DNA of 64,000 nucleotides from Dillenia suffruticosa (GCA_033439265.1 JAVTVX010000034.1:12307001-12371000); one strand, 5' to 3'; shown: positions 23,732-36,058, counted from the stretch's first letter. Notes: generated by a model from the letters alone, not told the origin. Made by a program: numbers and translations.

Positions 23732-25323
23732 ATGGGCTCTCGGAAAGGAAAACAAATTATGAGGGAATCGGAGCAATATAATAGAAGGGAGTTTCCATCT
23801 CTTAAAAGAAGCAAAGAATTTGACCAGGTATTTTCTGATCGGAATATTAGTGTTGGTCGTTTAATAGATTGGGAATTTTTGGAAAGTATAGATTTTAAGT
23901 ACGGAAGTTTTTTAAAAGAAATATGTCCTCGTTGGATTCTCAATCCAAAAAAAAAATTTATGAAAATGTTGTGAAAATTTTTTATAATAATATGAAAAAA
24001 ATTAATAGTGAGTATTTTATTGATATTGATGGTGAAATTAATTCCTATTGTTTTCAAACTTATTTTGATGGAAAAAAAATTGAAGTTAACCCAAAAATAA
24101 TATGTACAGAGTGTGATCTTCCATGGGTGGATTATGAAGAATGTGCTCCATATTTGAAAAGTGATGTGTTAACGGACGCCCAAATTGTTTTTAATAATAA
24201 TAGTTTAGAGAGTTTTAGTAAAAATGCAGCAGATTTAAATTTGCACGAAAGAATTCTTCATTTATTAATAGTACATGTTATTAAGCCACGGGGAGGTAAT
24301 TATACATCCATTACTCGAGAAGATTTTTGGTTAATGGCACGTATTATTGAAAAACAAAATCCTGGTTTGCATTTCTTACTTCCATATTTTATGATATCCA
24401 TAAGAGATTCAAATTCAAATTCAAATTTATCATTTTGTAGTGTTGTGAAAGGTATTTTAAAAACTGAAGGAGTAAGTTTACGAAACGAAATAAATTTCAA
24501 ATTAAGTTTTAAAAATTGTATAAATCATAAAACGTTGTCACGAGCTTATTGGATTTATGAGAATGGTTGTTGGATGAATCTTAAAAAAAGAGGTTTAGAA
24601 TACAGGGGAGAGGGTGAGACAGTGGGCACAGATGCGAATGCGGACGTGGAAATGAATATGGATGAAGTGAATGTGGAAGCTGAGCAACATTATGTGAACG
24701 AGGAGATCGGTGAGAATGTAAAGTGGGATCAACTTTTAGAATTGATGCATGCTATGAAAACACAGATATCCAGTGTTGATGAGAAAGTTGACTGTCTTGA
24801 TCAGAAATTTGAAATATACGGGAGGGAAATGAGAGAAATGAGAGATAACATCACCGAATTCAAGCAACACAATCACCAGCAGCATCTAAAAATGTCACTT
24901 AACTTGATGAACATGATTAATGATATGCAAGTAAATACTAATTTTATTTACTGTATTAGAGATCATTTACAACTGGGTGGAGTTCCTTTGAGACCGAGTA
25001 CGCAATCTTCCTCTCATCCTGCTGCTGGAACCAGTGGAGCATCACCTCCTCCTCCACAACCCTTGAGCAACCCATTTAGTGGAGCATCACCTCCTCCTCC
25101 ACAACCCTCGATCAACCCATTTATTCTACGTCCATTTGGATCATTCGGTTCACCTCCAAGGCCATTTGGTTCATTCAGTTCACCTAACAGGGATAATCCG
25201 TTTGACATTCGAGATTTTAGCAAAGCAGCATCACCATCATCTGGGAGTGCAAGTGCATCGGCTTCGGATACCAGCAAAGAGAAAGGAAAAAAAAAATTTA
25301 GACCTAAAGTCCAACTTCCCTAG
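23732..25323 (+). pseudogene. Putative plant transposon (gag-like) protein, one frameshift
   Basis: Reading starts at ATG 23732 (MGSRKGKQIM) and runs to about 23950. A run of ten A (23947-23956) then forces a one-base shift, after which the frame is open to 25323. Total about 530 codons. The segment around VVKIFYNNMKK and VIKPRGGNYTSITREDFW resembles the putative plant transposon protein domain (Transposase_32 type). A coiled-coil stretch follows (about 24720-24900), then P-rich repeats (GASPPPPQP twice) and a basic end (KEKGKKKFRPK). One base lost in a homopolymer may be a true mutation, a slippage site or a sequence error. Confidence 0.7.
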
Positions 25324-25570
25324 CTTCTAATTAATTTTTTTTCTTTTCCTGGTGATTTAAATTTTTTTTCCTTTTTTTACTTTTTCTTTGTTGCTGTAGT
25401 ATTAATGTAATGTTGGTGTAGTATTAATGTAATGTATATATTATTATAGCATTAATGTAAGATTAATGTAATGCATATATATTATTATAGTGTGTGAATC
25501 TTAATTTTTTTTGTTTATATTTTTCCCATTTTATTTAAATATGGAAATGCTCATGCATAGCTTAAACAGC
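25324..25570. other. Short AT-rich spacer in the CACTA
   Basis: ATTAATGTAATG repeats at 25400-25490. No gene. Confidence 0.5.
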
Positions 25571-25915
25571 GGGGCATGCATGCGGTTTCAACCGCCCAGC
25601 GCGCGGCTGAAATCATGCATACCAGGGCATGGGCGCGGCTTCAGGCGCACCACACGCGACTGAAACTGCGCATGCCCGGGCAAGGGCGCAGCTTCAGCCG
25701 CGTACCTCGCGGCTGAAATCGCGCCTGCCGCGGCTTAAGCCGCGCACCTCGCGGCTTCAGCCGCGCCCACCGCGGCTGAAACCGCGCTTCTTTGGGCCTG
25801 CGCGCGGCTTCAGCCGTGCTCTACGCGGTTGAAACCGCGTAGGCCCTGGGTGCGCGCGGCTTCAGCCGCACATCTGCAAGGCTGAAGCCGCACACGCCAA
25901 CGTGCCCTGGGCCGA
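25571..25915. repeat. GC-rich palindromic block 2 in the CACTA
   Basis: About a dozen degenerate, alternately inverted copies of CGCGGCTTCAGCCGCG lie in an AT-rich region about 0.75 kb before TNP2. The motif differs from block 1 (GGTTGCAACC) but has the same palindromic design and CpG richness. In Spm a GC-rich control region near the promoter is a methylation target. That parallel is inference. Confidence 0.65.
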
Positions 25916-26653
25916 ACCACAAATATTTTAATTATATAAATATATGAAAATTTTTTAATTTCTTAATATTATTATTTCATGATATTAAATTATTATTTGA
26001 TAGTATATATTTTTTTAATTATGATATACATTAAGTTTTTGATTTCAGAGAACTCACGACACAATTAACTAACTAACAATAATAATATTTAAATTTGATA
26101 GAATTAAAATTTGGTAGAATTAAATTTTAAAATTTGATATGAAATTTTTTTAAATTCTTAATATGACTATTTCAAAAATATGATGATATTAAATTATTAT
26201 TTCATAGTATAAATTTTATTAATTATGATATATATTAAGTTTTTGATTTCCAAACAACTCACAATTAACTAACTAACAATAGAATTAAACTTGGTAGAAT
26301 TAAACTAGAATTAAACTGTGATCAAAATTATTTTTTTTTTCACTTGCTTGAGCTTTAGCCAGACAAACAAAAACTTTTTTTGGCGCCATTAACAAAATTT
26401 TTTTGGAGCTAAAATTATGTTGATTTTGGCGCTAAAATTATGTGGTTGATTTTGGCGCTAAAATTATGTTGATTTTGGCGCAAATGATCACTTATCACTT
26501 ATCTTATTTATTTTATTTCTCTTCGCTTCTGTTTTTCTTTATTTCTTTCACAATCCACAATCCGTTATTTCTCTTCCTTTTTCTAATCTAATCTGTTTCG
26601 TCTCAATTCCTCTTTATTTATTTTATTTCTCTTTTCACTTTTGCAATTTTCTC
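25916..26653. other. Upstream region of the TNP2 gene
   Basis: AT-rich, with two near-copies of an AACTAACTAACAATA segment and three of TTATGTTGATTTTGGCGC (26390-26485). A C/T-rich leader-like stretch precedes the ATG at 26654. No gene. Confidence 0.5.
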
Positions 26654-29600
26654 ATGGATAGGAGATGGATGTATTCTAAATCAAGAGCAAGTGATGAATA
26701 TATCAGGGGGGTTAATGTTTTTCTTGAATTTGCATATGAAAATATTCAATCGATTGATGGGAAGATATCATGTCCTTGTGTTAAACGTTTCAATACATTA
26801 AGATTTCCTATATCCACAGTATTCAATCACTTAGTACGTCATGGCTTTCAACATGGATATGAGAAGTGGATATATCATGGAGAGGGAGAGGGTAATAAAG
26901 AAGGTAATAAGGAGAGCATTGAAAATGGATCCAACAACAACCTTGCTAATCTTTTTTAGCATGATATGTTTGGCATGTTACATGATACATTCACACATTT
27001 ACCTCATGATTCTTCCTTCAAAAGTTCTCATCAACCAAATTCTCATGCATCCGTGGACGAATCAATTTCAGATAAGTTTCAAGAATTACTTGAAGATGCC
27101 AAAAAACATGTATATCCAAAATCGAAATACAGTCTGCTTACAACTATTGTACATTTATATCATTTAAAGTGTTTGTCTGGGTGGACCAACAAATCTTTTT
27201 CATTATTGTTAGAGTTTTTGAGAGAATTGTTGCCTGATGAAAATATATTGCCAAATAGTTGTCATGCAGTGAAGAAAACTATTTCAGTTTTAGGGTTGAG
27301 ATATGAGAAAATACATGCTTGTTCTAACGATTGTATGTTGTACCGGAAAGATAGATCCAAAGATGATGCATGTTATGTGTGTGGTGCTTCTAGGTGGAAA
27401 CCAAATGGAGATGGAGATCAAGATATAAAAAAAAAAAAAAAAGCTGTCAAAATATTGAGATGGTTTCCTTTAATTCCTAGATTGCAAAGACTATTTACAT
27501 GTAGTCAAACTGCTTGTTTGATGAGATGGCATCATGATAAGAGAACAAAGGATGGACTTTTAAGACATCCAGCAGATTCTCCTACATGGAAGGAGTTTGA
27601 TTTCCTATACCCTACATTCTCTTCTGATCCAAGAAATATTCGATTAGGGTTGGCAGCTGATGGTTTTAATCCATTTAAAACAATGAATGTTACACATAGT
27701 ACTTGGCCAGTGCTCATCATACCATATAATCTACCACCTTGGTTGTGCATGAAATCTACAAATTTCATACTCACATTACTTATTCCTGGTCCTAAAAGTC
27801 CCGGAGACAAGATAGATGTATATATGCAACCACTGGTAGAAGAATTGAAAGAATTATGGAATGAAGGAGTAGACACTTATGATTCTTCGGTTGGTGAAAG
27901 ATTTAAAATGCATGCAGCACTGTTATGGACTATTAATGACTTTCCCGCATATGCTAATCTGTCTGGATGGAGCACTAAAGGTAGATTTGCATGTCCAGTA
28001 TGCGCATATGATACATGTTCTCAATGGTTATGTCATGGCCGGAAGTATTGTTATATGGGACATCGAAGATGGTTGGATTCAAATCATCCATTCAGGTATG
28101 ATAAATATTCTTTTGATGGGACAGAAGAACTTAGAGTTGCTCCTAAGCAAAGAACTGGAGCCGATGTATTGCGAGAATTAGATAGAATTGATTTAACAAG
28201 TCCCAATGATATGCATGGATGGAAAAAAAAGAGTATATTGTTTCATTTGCCTTATTGGGAAAATGTTTTACTCAGACATAATATTGATATGATGCACACT
28301 GAGAAAAATTGTTTTGATATAATTGTTGGTACAATTCTTGGACAAGAGGGAAAATCTAAGGATAATTATAAGGCGAGATTTGATCTTGAAGAGATGGGGA
28401 TAAGAAATGATCTACATGCACGAAGATCAAACTCTACAAATATATTTTTACCCAAAGCATGTTACCAAATGACCTTCCAGGAAAAAGATGCATTTCTCAA
28501 GGTTTTGAAGAACTTAAGACTTCCGGATGAGTGCTCTACAAACATTTCTAAATGTGTTCAATTGAAGCAACGGAAGTTAATAGGTCTCAAAAGTTATGAC
28601 TGTCATATTTTAATGCAAGAATTTATTCCTATAGCAATTCGTGGATCATTACCCGACAATGTTAGCTCTCTTATCATTAAAATTTGTAATATTTTTAAAT
28701 GTCTTTGCTCTAGGGTTCTTGACCCACGAGAACTAGAGCAATTGGAGACAGCAGTTCCACAAATTATGTGACCTTGAAAAGATTTTTCCTCCTTCATTTT
28801 TTACCAGCATGATACACTTGATCGTGCACTTGACAACTGAAGCAAGAATTGGTGGACCAGTGACATATAGGTGGATGTATCCAATTGAAAGGTTTGTTTT
28901 ATTTTGATCAATAATTTAACAATTGATACTTCTTTTATTTAATAATAGTATTTGTATAATGTATATATATGTATATAGGTACTTGCTTCAACTCAAATCC
29001 TATGTACGTAATAGAGCAAGGCCTGAAGGTTCTATTGCGGAAGGTTACATAGCAAATGAGTGCCTGTTATTTTGTTCGAGATATTTAGATGGGGTTGAAA
29101 CAAGATTTAATCGTGTATTACGGAATGATGACAACCATATTATGTTTGAAGAAGATGAGTCAACTTCAACCACTATTGGAAGGCCTTTGGGAAGAAGAAA
29201 TATTAAAAGACAAAAAGGAAAAAGAAAAAAAATATCCCGAATTCAGCTAGACGAGAAATCATTGCAGCAATGCCATAGATACATATTATTTAACAGTGAC
29301 TCAATTGCCTCCTTTAGAGTGTAAGTATACATTGCAGTATATTTTTAATTATCAATATAAAATATTATATTATATAATTATATAATTATATATGTATTGT
29401 TTCTATTTGATATAGGGAACATATGCAATATGTTCGAAGGACAAATCGTGGAAAGAAATTAAACACTTTTCAAATTGATAAACTTCATAGTAAAGATTTC
29501 ATTACCTGGTTTACTCATCGTGTAAGTATCGATATTTAATTTTTTTTAGTATTAATTTCTTCTAGTTAATCTTAGAATATTATTAATTTCTTCGTTTTAT

Positions 29601-30282
29601 TTTTCAGGTTACGAATCCAAAATATCCCGAAGAGATTACTGATGAAATTAAATGGATTGCTCGTGGACCAAATCCATTGGTTAGAAATTACAATGGGTAT
29701 GTAATCAATGGATATCGATTCCATATAAAAGATAGAGAGAAATGCCTTCAGACCCAGAATTCAGGTATTGTGGTTGCAGTGGATGATATTAGTTATGCAA
29801 GTGCCAAGGATAAAACACCCATTCAAGCTAAAGTTAATTATTATGGAATATTACGGCAAATTATTGAAGTAAACTATAATGGAATGTATACATTTGTGTT
29901 ATTTCGGTGTGATTGGGTTGACCTACAACGAGGATGCAAGAAGGATAGATTTGGTTCAACACTTGTAAATTTTTCATATCTCAATCATACAGGTATGGAT
30001 TTGTTGGATGATCCTTATGTGTTGGCAGCTCAGGCAAAGAAGGTATTTTATGTAATGGATGAAAGAGACAAAGGATGGCTTGTTGTAAAGCATGTTAAGC
30101 TTAGAGATGAATTTGACATGGGTGATGAAGTAAACTTGAATTCAGAAAGTAACACTTCAAACAATCAGCAGGTGTGGGTTCGGAGTAATATTGATGAAGA
30201 CGAAGGGAATGTATCAATAGACATGAATGATGATGATGATATTGATAGAGTAGGATGGGATGAATATTTGTATGAAATGTAA
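26654..30282 (+). pseudogene. TNP2: TNP2-type CACTA transposase, one stop and one frameshift
   Basis: Exons: 26654-28891, 28979-29320, 29416-29521, 29608-30282, all GT–AG. Domains in order: a transposase-associated zinc-binding N-terminus (CPCVKRF, HLVRHGF, WIYHGE), the Transposase_21 catalytic region (CYVCGASRWKP, LAADGFNPF, RFACPVCAYDT, HNIDMMHTEKN), a DUF4218-like region (ARIGGPVTYRWMYPIER, YIANECLLF) and a DUF4216-like C-terminus (YYGILRQIIEVNYNG, LFRCDWVD). TNP2 cuts and joins the element ends. Two defects are visible. A TAG at 26957-26959 lies in frame with open sequence on both sides. A loss of two bases near 28769 breaks the frame before DUF4218. Confidence 0.9.
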
Positions 30283-31110
30283 TTTTAATAGATTATATTT
30301 TTTGTTTTCTCCTATAATGAATGGTAATGGTAATATGTATTGTACAGAAATGGTAATAAGTGATAACGAATGATATTAATCATGAAATGATATGAGTATA
30401 ATAGATCGTAAGAAGCGGTCACAAGTGGTCACAATTGGTAATAAGTGGTAATAAGTAATAATTGATATTTCTCAACAAGTGTGCATGATAACAAAGTGGT
30501 GTATTCAAATTGTAAGAAGTGGTAAGAAGTAATATTGTGTGCATTGACAAGTGGTATGTTATATAACCAAGTAATATTCCTTGTGTATGAAATGTATTTT
30601 TGTTAAATTATATCATCATTTGTTTTCTAATGGTAATGATATGAGTATAATAGACGGTAACAAGTGGTAATAAAGTGTGCATGGTAACAAATAGTATATT
30701 CAAATTGTAAGAAGTAGTAATAAGTAATCTTCCTTGTGTGCATGATAACGAGTGACAAGCGGTATATTATATATGAGTGACAATAATTTTGTTAGATTAT
30801 ATAATTCCTCCATCTAATATACTTTAATGAATGGTAATGGTAATATATAGTGTACAGAAATGATAATAATATGTTGTATTGAATGGTAATGATAATATGT
30901 AGAAATGGTAATAAGTGATAACAATGAGTATAATAGATGGTAACAAGTGGTAATAAGTAATAACTAATATTTCTCAACGTGCATGGTGCATGGTAACAAA
31001 TGGTATATTCAAATTATAAGGAGTGGTAATAAGTAATAATCCTTCTGTGCAGATGATAACAAGTGACAAGTGGTATATTTAAGTGGTAACAAGTGATAAC
31101 AAGTTTGAAT
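30283..31110. repeat. Degenerate GGTAATAAGTGGTAACAAG repeats
   Basis: Dozens of imperfect copies of GGTAATAAGT/GGTAACAAGT interspersed with AATGGTAATG. Related repeats occur at 16915-17065, 18600-18735, 22555-22800 (reverse complement) and 34545-34745, so the family is confined to this CACTA element. No gene. Confidence 0.6.
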
Positions 31111-31781
31111 AACAATACAAATATATTATTATTACAAAATAATTGGTTTTTATATAAATATTTAAGTGAAAATTATATTTAATCTTTGTTTAAATTTAGT
31201 TAGCAACCAATGCAATTTGCAATTATAATTATTTAATTATATGTTATGTAGTAATTGGAAGGTTATAATACATATGGACATAAGTTAACAAGTGAATGTG
31301 GAACTAAAAATAAAAATAAGAGTGTGTAGAGAAAAAGGAGAGGATAAATATCTTATTTTTTATTTTTCATTAATATAATAAAATAATAACTACCAACATA
31401 ATAAAATAATATTAAATATAATTTAAATAATATTAAATATGAGGTAACATAATTAATTATATCATTACATTTCATTTCATAATTTCATCCTCAATTATAA
31501 AATCAAAAATTAAATAAGTATTGTGATTATGTGGTATAATAAGTATTATTGGTATAATTATCACTACAATAATATAATAATGATATAATAACAAAAGATA
31601 TAATAAAATATATTAATATTAGAGTGATAATGTAGTAATAAAAGAATGTAATAATAAAAAAAAATGTTGTCACAAATAAAAAAATATTTGTGTGTGGATG
31701 TGTACTAATGATAATGATAAAATGGAGGTAAAGGAAAAGTGGGTAAAGAAAATGATAATATTTTCCAAATTGTATATATGC

Positions 31782-31817
<36 letters not shown>

Positions 31818-32397
31818 CGAGTCATTGCACCACTCCTCTAAATTTCTAATTCTCAGCCAAAATCACATTTCTATAAAAAAAATTAAACTATGAATTAATT
31901 AATATTATTAATTTAAATAACGAAATAACTACAATAAAGTAAGAAAATGTTGTGAAGTTTTAAAAAATGGTAAAATATTAAAAAATGGGGTAATAAATAA
32001 AAGTGTGAAAAAAGCGGGAAAAAATTGTGCTATAAATTATTATTCAAAATATCAAAACTTTTCTTTCCCTCCAAAACCTCTCTAAATATATTATAAATCA
32101 TTCGTCTCTTTCCCTCCAAAACTCTTCAAATATATATTAGAAATCATTTTGCCCTCCAAAAACTCTCCAAATATATAACAGAAATCTTTCCGCTTGTTCC
32201 ATCATAAAAACTCTCCTCTACTCAATACCTCTCCTCCTCTCAAAACTTTCAAAACTTCTAACTCAACCAAAATTTTATTAGGTCCTTAATCACTATAATA
32301 TATCTCCATTGCTGAAAAGGTAATCATTTTTTTTTAATAAAAAGTTGGTTGTACTGTATTTAAAAAAAATTTTAAATTTTTTTAGATTGTGATAAAT
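31111..32397. other. AT-rich spacer before the TNPA-like gene
   Basis: (TA)n(TG)n microsatellite at 31776-31818. Repeats of CTCCAAATATAT near 32080-32175 lie close to the likely promoter. No gene. Confidence 0.5.
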
Positions 32398-34029
32398 ATG
32401 GGACGAACTAAACGACGGATGATTATTGTGGCTGATCACGAAGAATCACAACCATCCCAAGAACAGGTTGAGTCTGAAGAACTCCAGTCATCATCCCAGG
32501 ATGTTACCCCAGGTTTGGTTAAAAAATAAATACATTTTCGTGAGGTGATTAATAATTATCTATTTCTAATTTTTTATTTTTAACAGTTGTCAAGAAATGT
32601 AGAGGGCCAACGCGATGTCAAGATGTTTGGGACTTAGAAAAAGGAAAACGAATGATGGTTGAAATGAACGAATTAAATCAACCAATAGGAATTGATGGTA
32701 CAATTTTTACCAGATTTCTGGGCTCTATAGTCAGAGTGCATTCCATTGCTCCAATAAACTATAAGACTTGGCGTGATATGCCAATAGAGTATAAAGAGGA
32801 TATGTGGAAAATTGTACAGGTATTTAGTTTTATTAATTGTTTAATGGTTAATAGTATAAATGAAAATTAATATACCTAATTTTATTTTATTTTTTGTAGT
32901 CAAAGATTTCTTTCAATCCACTCAGAGATGAGACTAAAAAATGGGTTATTGCAAATCTGTGTGACAAATGGAAAAGTTTTAAAAATTCTTTGAAATCAAA
33001 GTGGTTCGATGATTCACTTGGAATAGAAGAAAATATCAAGAGAATGAGAGATGATAGGGTTGATCCAAATCAGTACAAGGAGCTTGTTACTTTCTGGTTG
33101 AGTGACAAAGGAAAGGTACAAATTAACAATTTCTTTTAGTACTCTGCTCACTTGTATTCTAATATTTCTTTTTTTGTGTTAGGAAATTAGTCAAAAAAAT
33201 TCAGAATGTCGTGCAAAGTTGACAGATCCACATTGTTTAGGATCTAAATCATTTGCCAAACTCATACATGAAAAGGTATATTTCTAATTAATTTACTGTA
33301 TAATATTTCAAATACTTCAAAGTAAATCTCTAAACCACTTTTATCATCACAGACGACACAATCTGGGATCAAACCTTGTAGAGCTGATCTTTATATTACC
33401 AGTAGAACCAAATCAGATGGCAGTTTAGTTTCTATGAAAGCAACAGAAGTTGTGGTATGGATGACTATTTTTATATAATTCTATTTCATATATTTATGGA
33501 TATTAATGTTTCATTATTACTTCTTCTGATGATGACAACAGGAAATGATGAAAAATGGAATGAAGTCTATTGAAAATGAAGAAGGGCAATTAGAAAATGG
33601 GAATTTATCTTGGAAAAATGATACTGTATCTAAAGTTAAAAGGCCTGATTCGAGAGGAAGAATCAGATGTGTGGGAAAAGTTACAACTCCATCACAACGC
33701 CTGCATTCAACCATACATAATGGAGATGTGACTATTATGATAGAACGATTCATGGAACAGAATCATAATCTTACTAATTTGGTAAGCAATGTTCTTATGC
33801 ATGTTGTGATGCATGCCGAAAGTCCACAGCAAGATGGATTGATAAATCTGGTTAATGAAGCAAGGCTTGTTGGTGTTCAAGTAAGCTTTCACCATAATCT
33901 TACTAATTTCATTTTTATCTTTAAATAATAATTCAAATTATTTGTATTATTAGATTCCTTCAATACCATCAGATGGGAGTACACAAAGAAGCGAACCATC
34001 ATCATCACCACTTCACTCTATCCCAAGAG
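32398..34029 (+). CDS. TNPA-like protein of the CACTA (Transposase_24 type)
   Basis: Exon model: 32398-32512, 32587-32819, 32900-33115, 33183-33275, 33353-33454, 33542-33880, 33954-34029. All borders are GT–AG and all phases fit, giving about 391 codons before the last exon. The start MGRTKRR is basic. The middle (RGPTRCQDVWDLEKGKRM, FTRFLGSIVRVH, WVIANLCDKWKSFKNSLKS, SECRAKLTDPHCLGSKSFA) matches the plant Ptta/En/Spm transposase family, whose members bind subterminal repeats. The last exon is unclear: the acceptor at 34113 gives one residue then a stop, and the one at 34141 gives a 49-codon tail rich in C and W. No defect in the seven exons. Confidence 0.8.
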
Positions 34030-34540
34030 GTAATATTTTCATTTATAACTATTTTTTATAATGTACAAATATTCATTTCATTATTTCACTGGTTACTGGT
34101 TTTTATGAATAGATTGAAGGAATCTACTATCTTATAAATAGATTGTACTGGATTTGGGAGTTCAATTTTTAAATTCTGTGATGGTAACATTTTTGGCAAC
34201 TTCATCACATACTGCAGTTGCTGCTTCATCACATACTGCTGTTGCTGCTGCTGCTGGTGCTGGTGGTGTTGGTGGATCTGCAAATTATGATGATGACATT
34301 TTTTGCGAGAGAAGAACATCTTATATCTTAGAACAGGACATGTGATCTTTTTTTTTTTTAATGTATCCATCACTTTCATTTTCATATATTTTATATTATT
34401 TTTGTGATCAGTGTTATTTTTGTGATAATCAAAATTAATCTTCCTACAAAAATATTTGTCTACGATGATGATGAATCAGTTACAACCAAATAACTTTTCT
34501 AGCATTTTGGTCCTAAATAATATTTTTTCACACACCTGTA
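34030..34540. other. 3' region of the TNPA-like gene with a CTG-rich run
   Basis: It holds the possible last exon and the CTG/TTG-rich run GCTGTTGCTGCTGCTGCTGG at 34229-34248. The opposite strand reads as poly-Q, which is a shadow. AT-rich afterwards. Confidence 0.45.
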
Positions 34541-35555
34541 GTAATTGAGAGTAAGTTATAGTAAGATATAGTAAGATGAATAGAAATAGTAATTTATAGT
34601 AATTTATAGTAAGTTATAGTAAGAAATGGTAACTAAGATATAGTAAGATGAATAGAAATAGTAATTTATAGTAATTTATAGTAATTTATAGTAAGTTATA
34701 GTAAGACATGGTAACTGAGAATAAAGAAAATAGTAACATGTAGTAACCGAGGATACATATGATAACATATGATAATTGAATCTTAATTCCTTTTTTTTAA
34801 TAAAATTAGTAATTGTTCTAACACTTTACGAAAAATTATTTAATTTTCTGTGTGCAACAAATAATAAAAACTTAATTAGTACGTATCCAATCATAAAATA
34901 CTAACATTACGAATATTTGTGATACTTACATAGATAAATAGTAATAAGAATTCTTAATATATGGTGACCGATGAATTTTTTTTTAACCGATACAAGAAAT
35001 AACAATTCTTAACCTTTAAGGTAACCGACAATAAATATAGTAATATTTTCTAACACGTGATAACCGATAGGTAGGTAGTAACTTTTACCAATATTTTTTA
35101 AACCGATACAAAATAATAACAATTCTTAACACTTATGTGATCGAGGATAAATGTAGTATTATTTCCTAACATATATGATAATCGATAATAATAAGTAGTA
35201 ACTTTTACTAACGTTTTTAAACCGATACAAAATAATAACAATTATTAACACTTATGTAACCGACGATAAATCTAATATTATTTCCTAACACAATGTAATA
35301 ACCGATGATAATAGGTAGTAACATTTACCGACGTTTTTTTAACCGATACAAGTCAAGACAATTTCCCAACACTTTTTTAACTGTCCGTATAGGTCTGAAC
35401 ATGCTCCAACGGTGACTAGAACCGTAGGGAGAGACCAATCCCGACTAGTGTATAGCCAACTGAAGATGCATCCGTTGGAGAAAATTCTCTTGACGGTTTT
35501 ATTAGGTTTACCACACGGTTTTTGACCGTCTGCATAGAGCATTTATTTTGTAGTG
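34541..35555. other. CACTA right subterminal region
   Basis: AGTAATTTATAGTAAG repeats (34545-34745), then spaced TAACCGATA/AACCGACAATAA motifs every 60-120 bp (34975-35345), then ACGGTTTT/ACCGT inverted motifs near the end (35400-35530) and the terminal TTTATTTTGTAGTG. Likely TNPA-binding sites. Confidence 0.7.
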
Positions 35556-35558
35556 TTA

Positions 35559-36039
35559 TTATGTATTGGAGATTTTAGTTTGATCAATATATTTATCAAG
35601 TTTTATGGGATGACTGTATAAATTATGAACATTTATTCGTGGAACTCTCGTATTGAATTATTTCATTGCATTGAGGCATTTGTAAATATAAAAAAAAAAT
35701 AACTTGAAAATTTATTTTATATATGCGTAGAATTTAAGTCCGCTCGGTGTGGCGGCTGCTCATGCTCTAATTGGGCATGACAATAGAGGTCTGTTGCTAG
35801 GACTGCTAGAAACTTTATAGCCTTGTGTTGTTCTGGATGTTGACTATGGTAATTGTTGATTTTTGGAGAGGCTGGAATGGCCAATTGTCTATTTTTACAG
35901 GATGAATGTGATATACAGGTGAAATTATACATGGAAAACCTCCGATTTATGGGGAGATTCTGTCTGATTTTCTATAAAAATATAGCCGGCATCCAGGGAC
36001 AACGGGCGGCTGTTCACGATCCCGGTTCAGGGCGTGACA
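35559..36039 (+). repeat. Left LTR, part 2 (after the CACTA insertion)
   Basis: Continues the LTR from 16444, matches 50133-50617, and ends GGGCGTGACA. Total LTR length without the CACTA is about 2.67 kb, against 2.84 kb for the right LTR. Confidence 0.88.
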
Positions 36040-36046
36040 GTTTGGT

Positions 36047-36058
36047 TGGTATCAGAGC
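36047..36058 (+). promoter_or_regulatory. Primer binding site of the gag-only element
   Basis: TGGTATCAGAGC, exact initiator-Met type, 7 bases after the LTR end. Confidence 0.9.

Larger units (their letters stand above)
16445..35555. mobile_element. 19.1-kb CACTA (En/Spm) element with four genes
   Basis: The ends are CACTACAAAATTAAAT and, inverted, CACTACAAAATAAAT. The 3-bp duplication TTA flanks it (16442-16444 and 35556-35558), and the empty site exists at about 46190 (GATATTATTATG). It encodes an Ulp1-like protease (minus) and a putative plant transposon protein, TNP2 transposase and TNPA-like protein (all plus). Subterminal zones carry repeated ACCGT/ACGGT and AACCGA motifs (16460-16670, 34975-35530). 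The terminal repeats and duplication are nearly perfect, suggesting a fairly young insertion. TNP2 is broken, so this copy probably cannot move alone. Confidence 0.93.

Noticed and set aside
25571..25915. CRISPR-like array
   Set aside because: The units are palindromic, variable and lack uniform spacers, and the host is a plant.
26957..26959. TAG in TNP2 as the end of a small intron
   Set aside because: GT donors near 26892 and 26904 would leave the reading frame out of phase and hit a stop directly.
27532..27876. Minus-strand and alternate-frame open readings within TNP2 (also 27879-28181 and 28603-28797)
   Set aside because: Shadows of the real transposase exons.
34086..34385. Poly-Q/H frame on the minus strand
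   Set aside because: It is the reverse of the CTG/ATG-rich 3' region of the TNPA-like gene, with no start context or domain.
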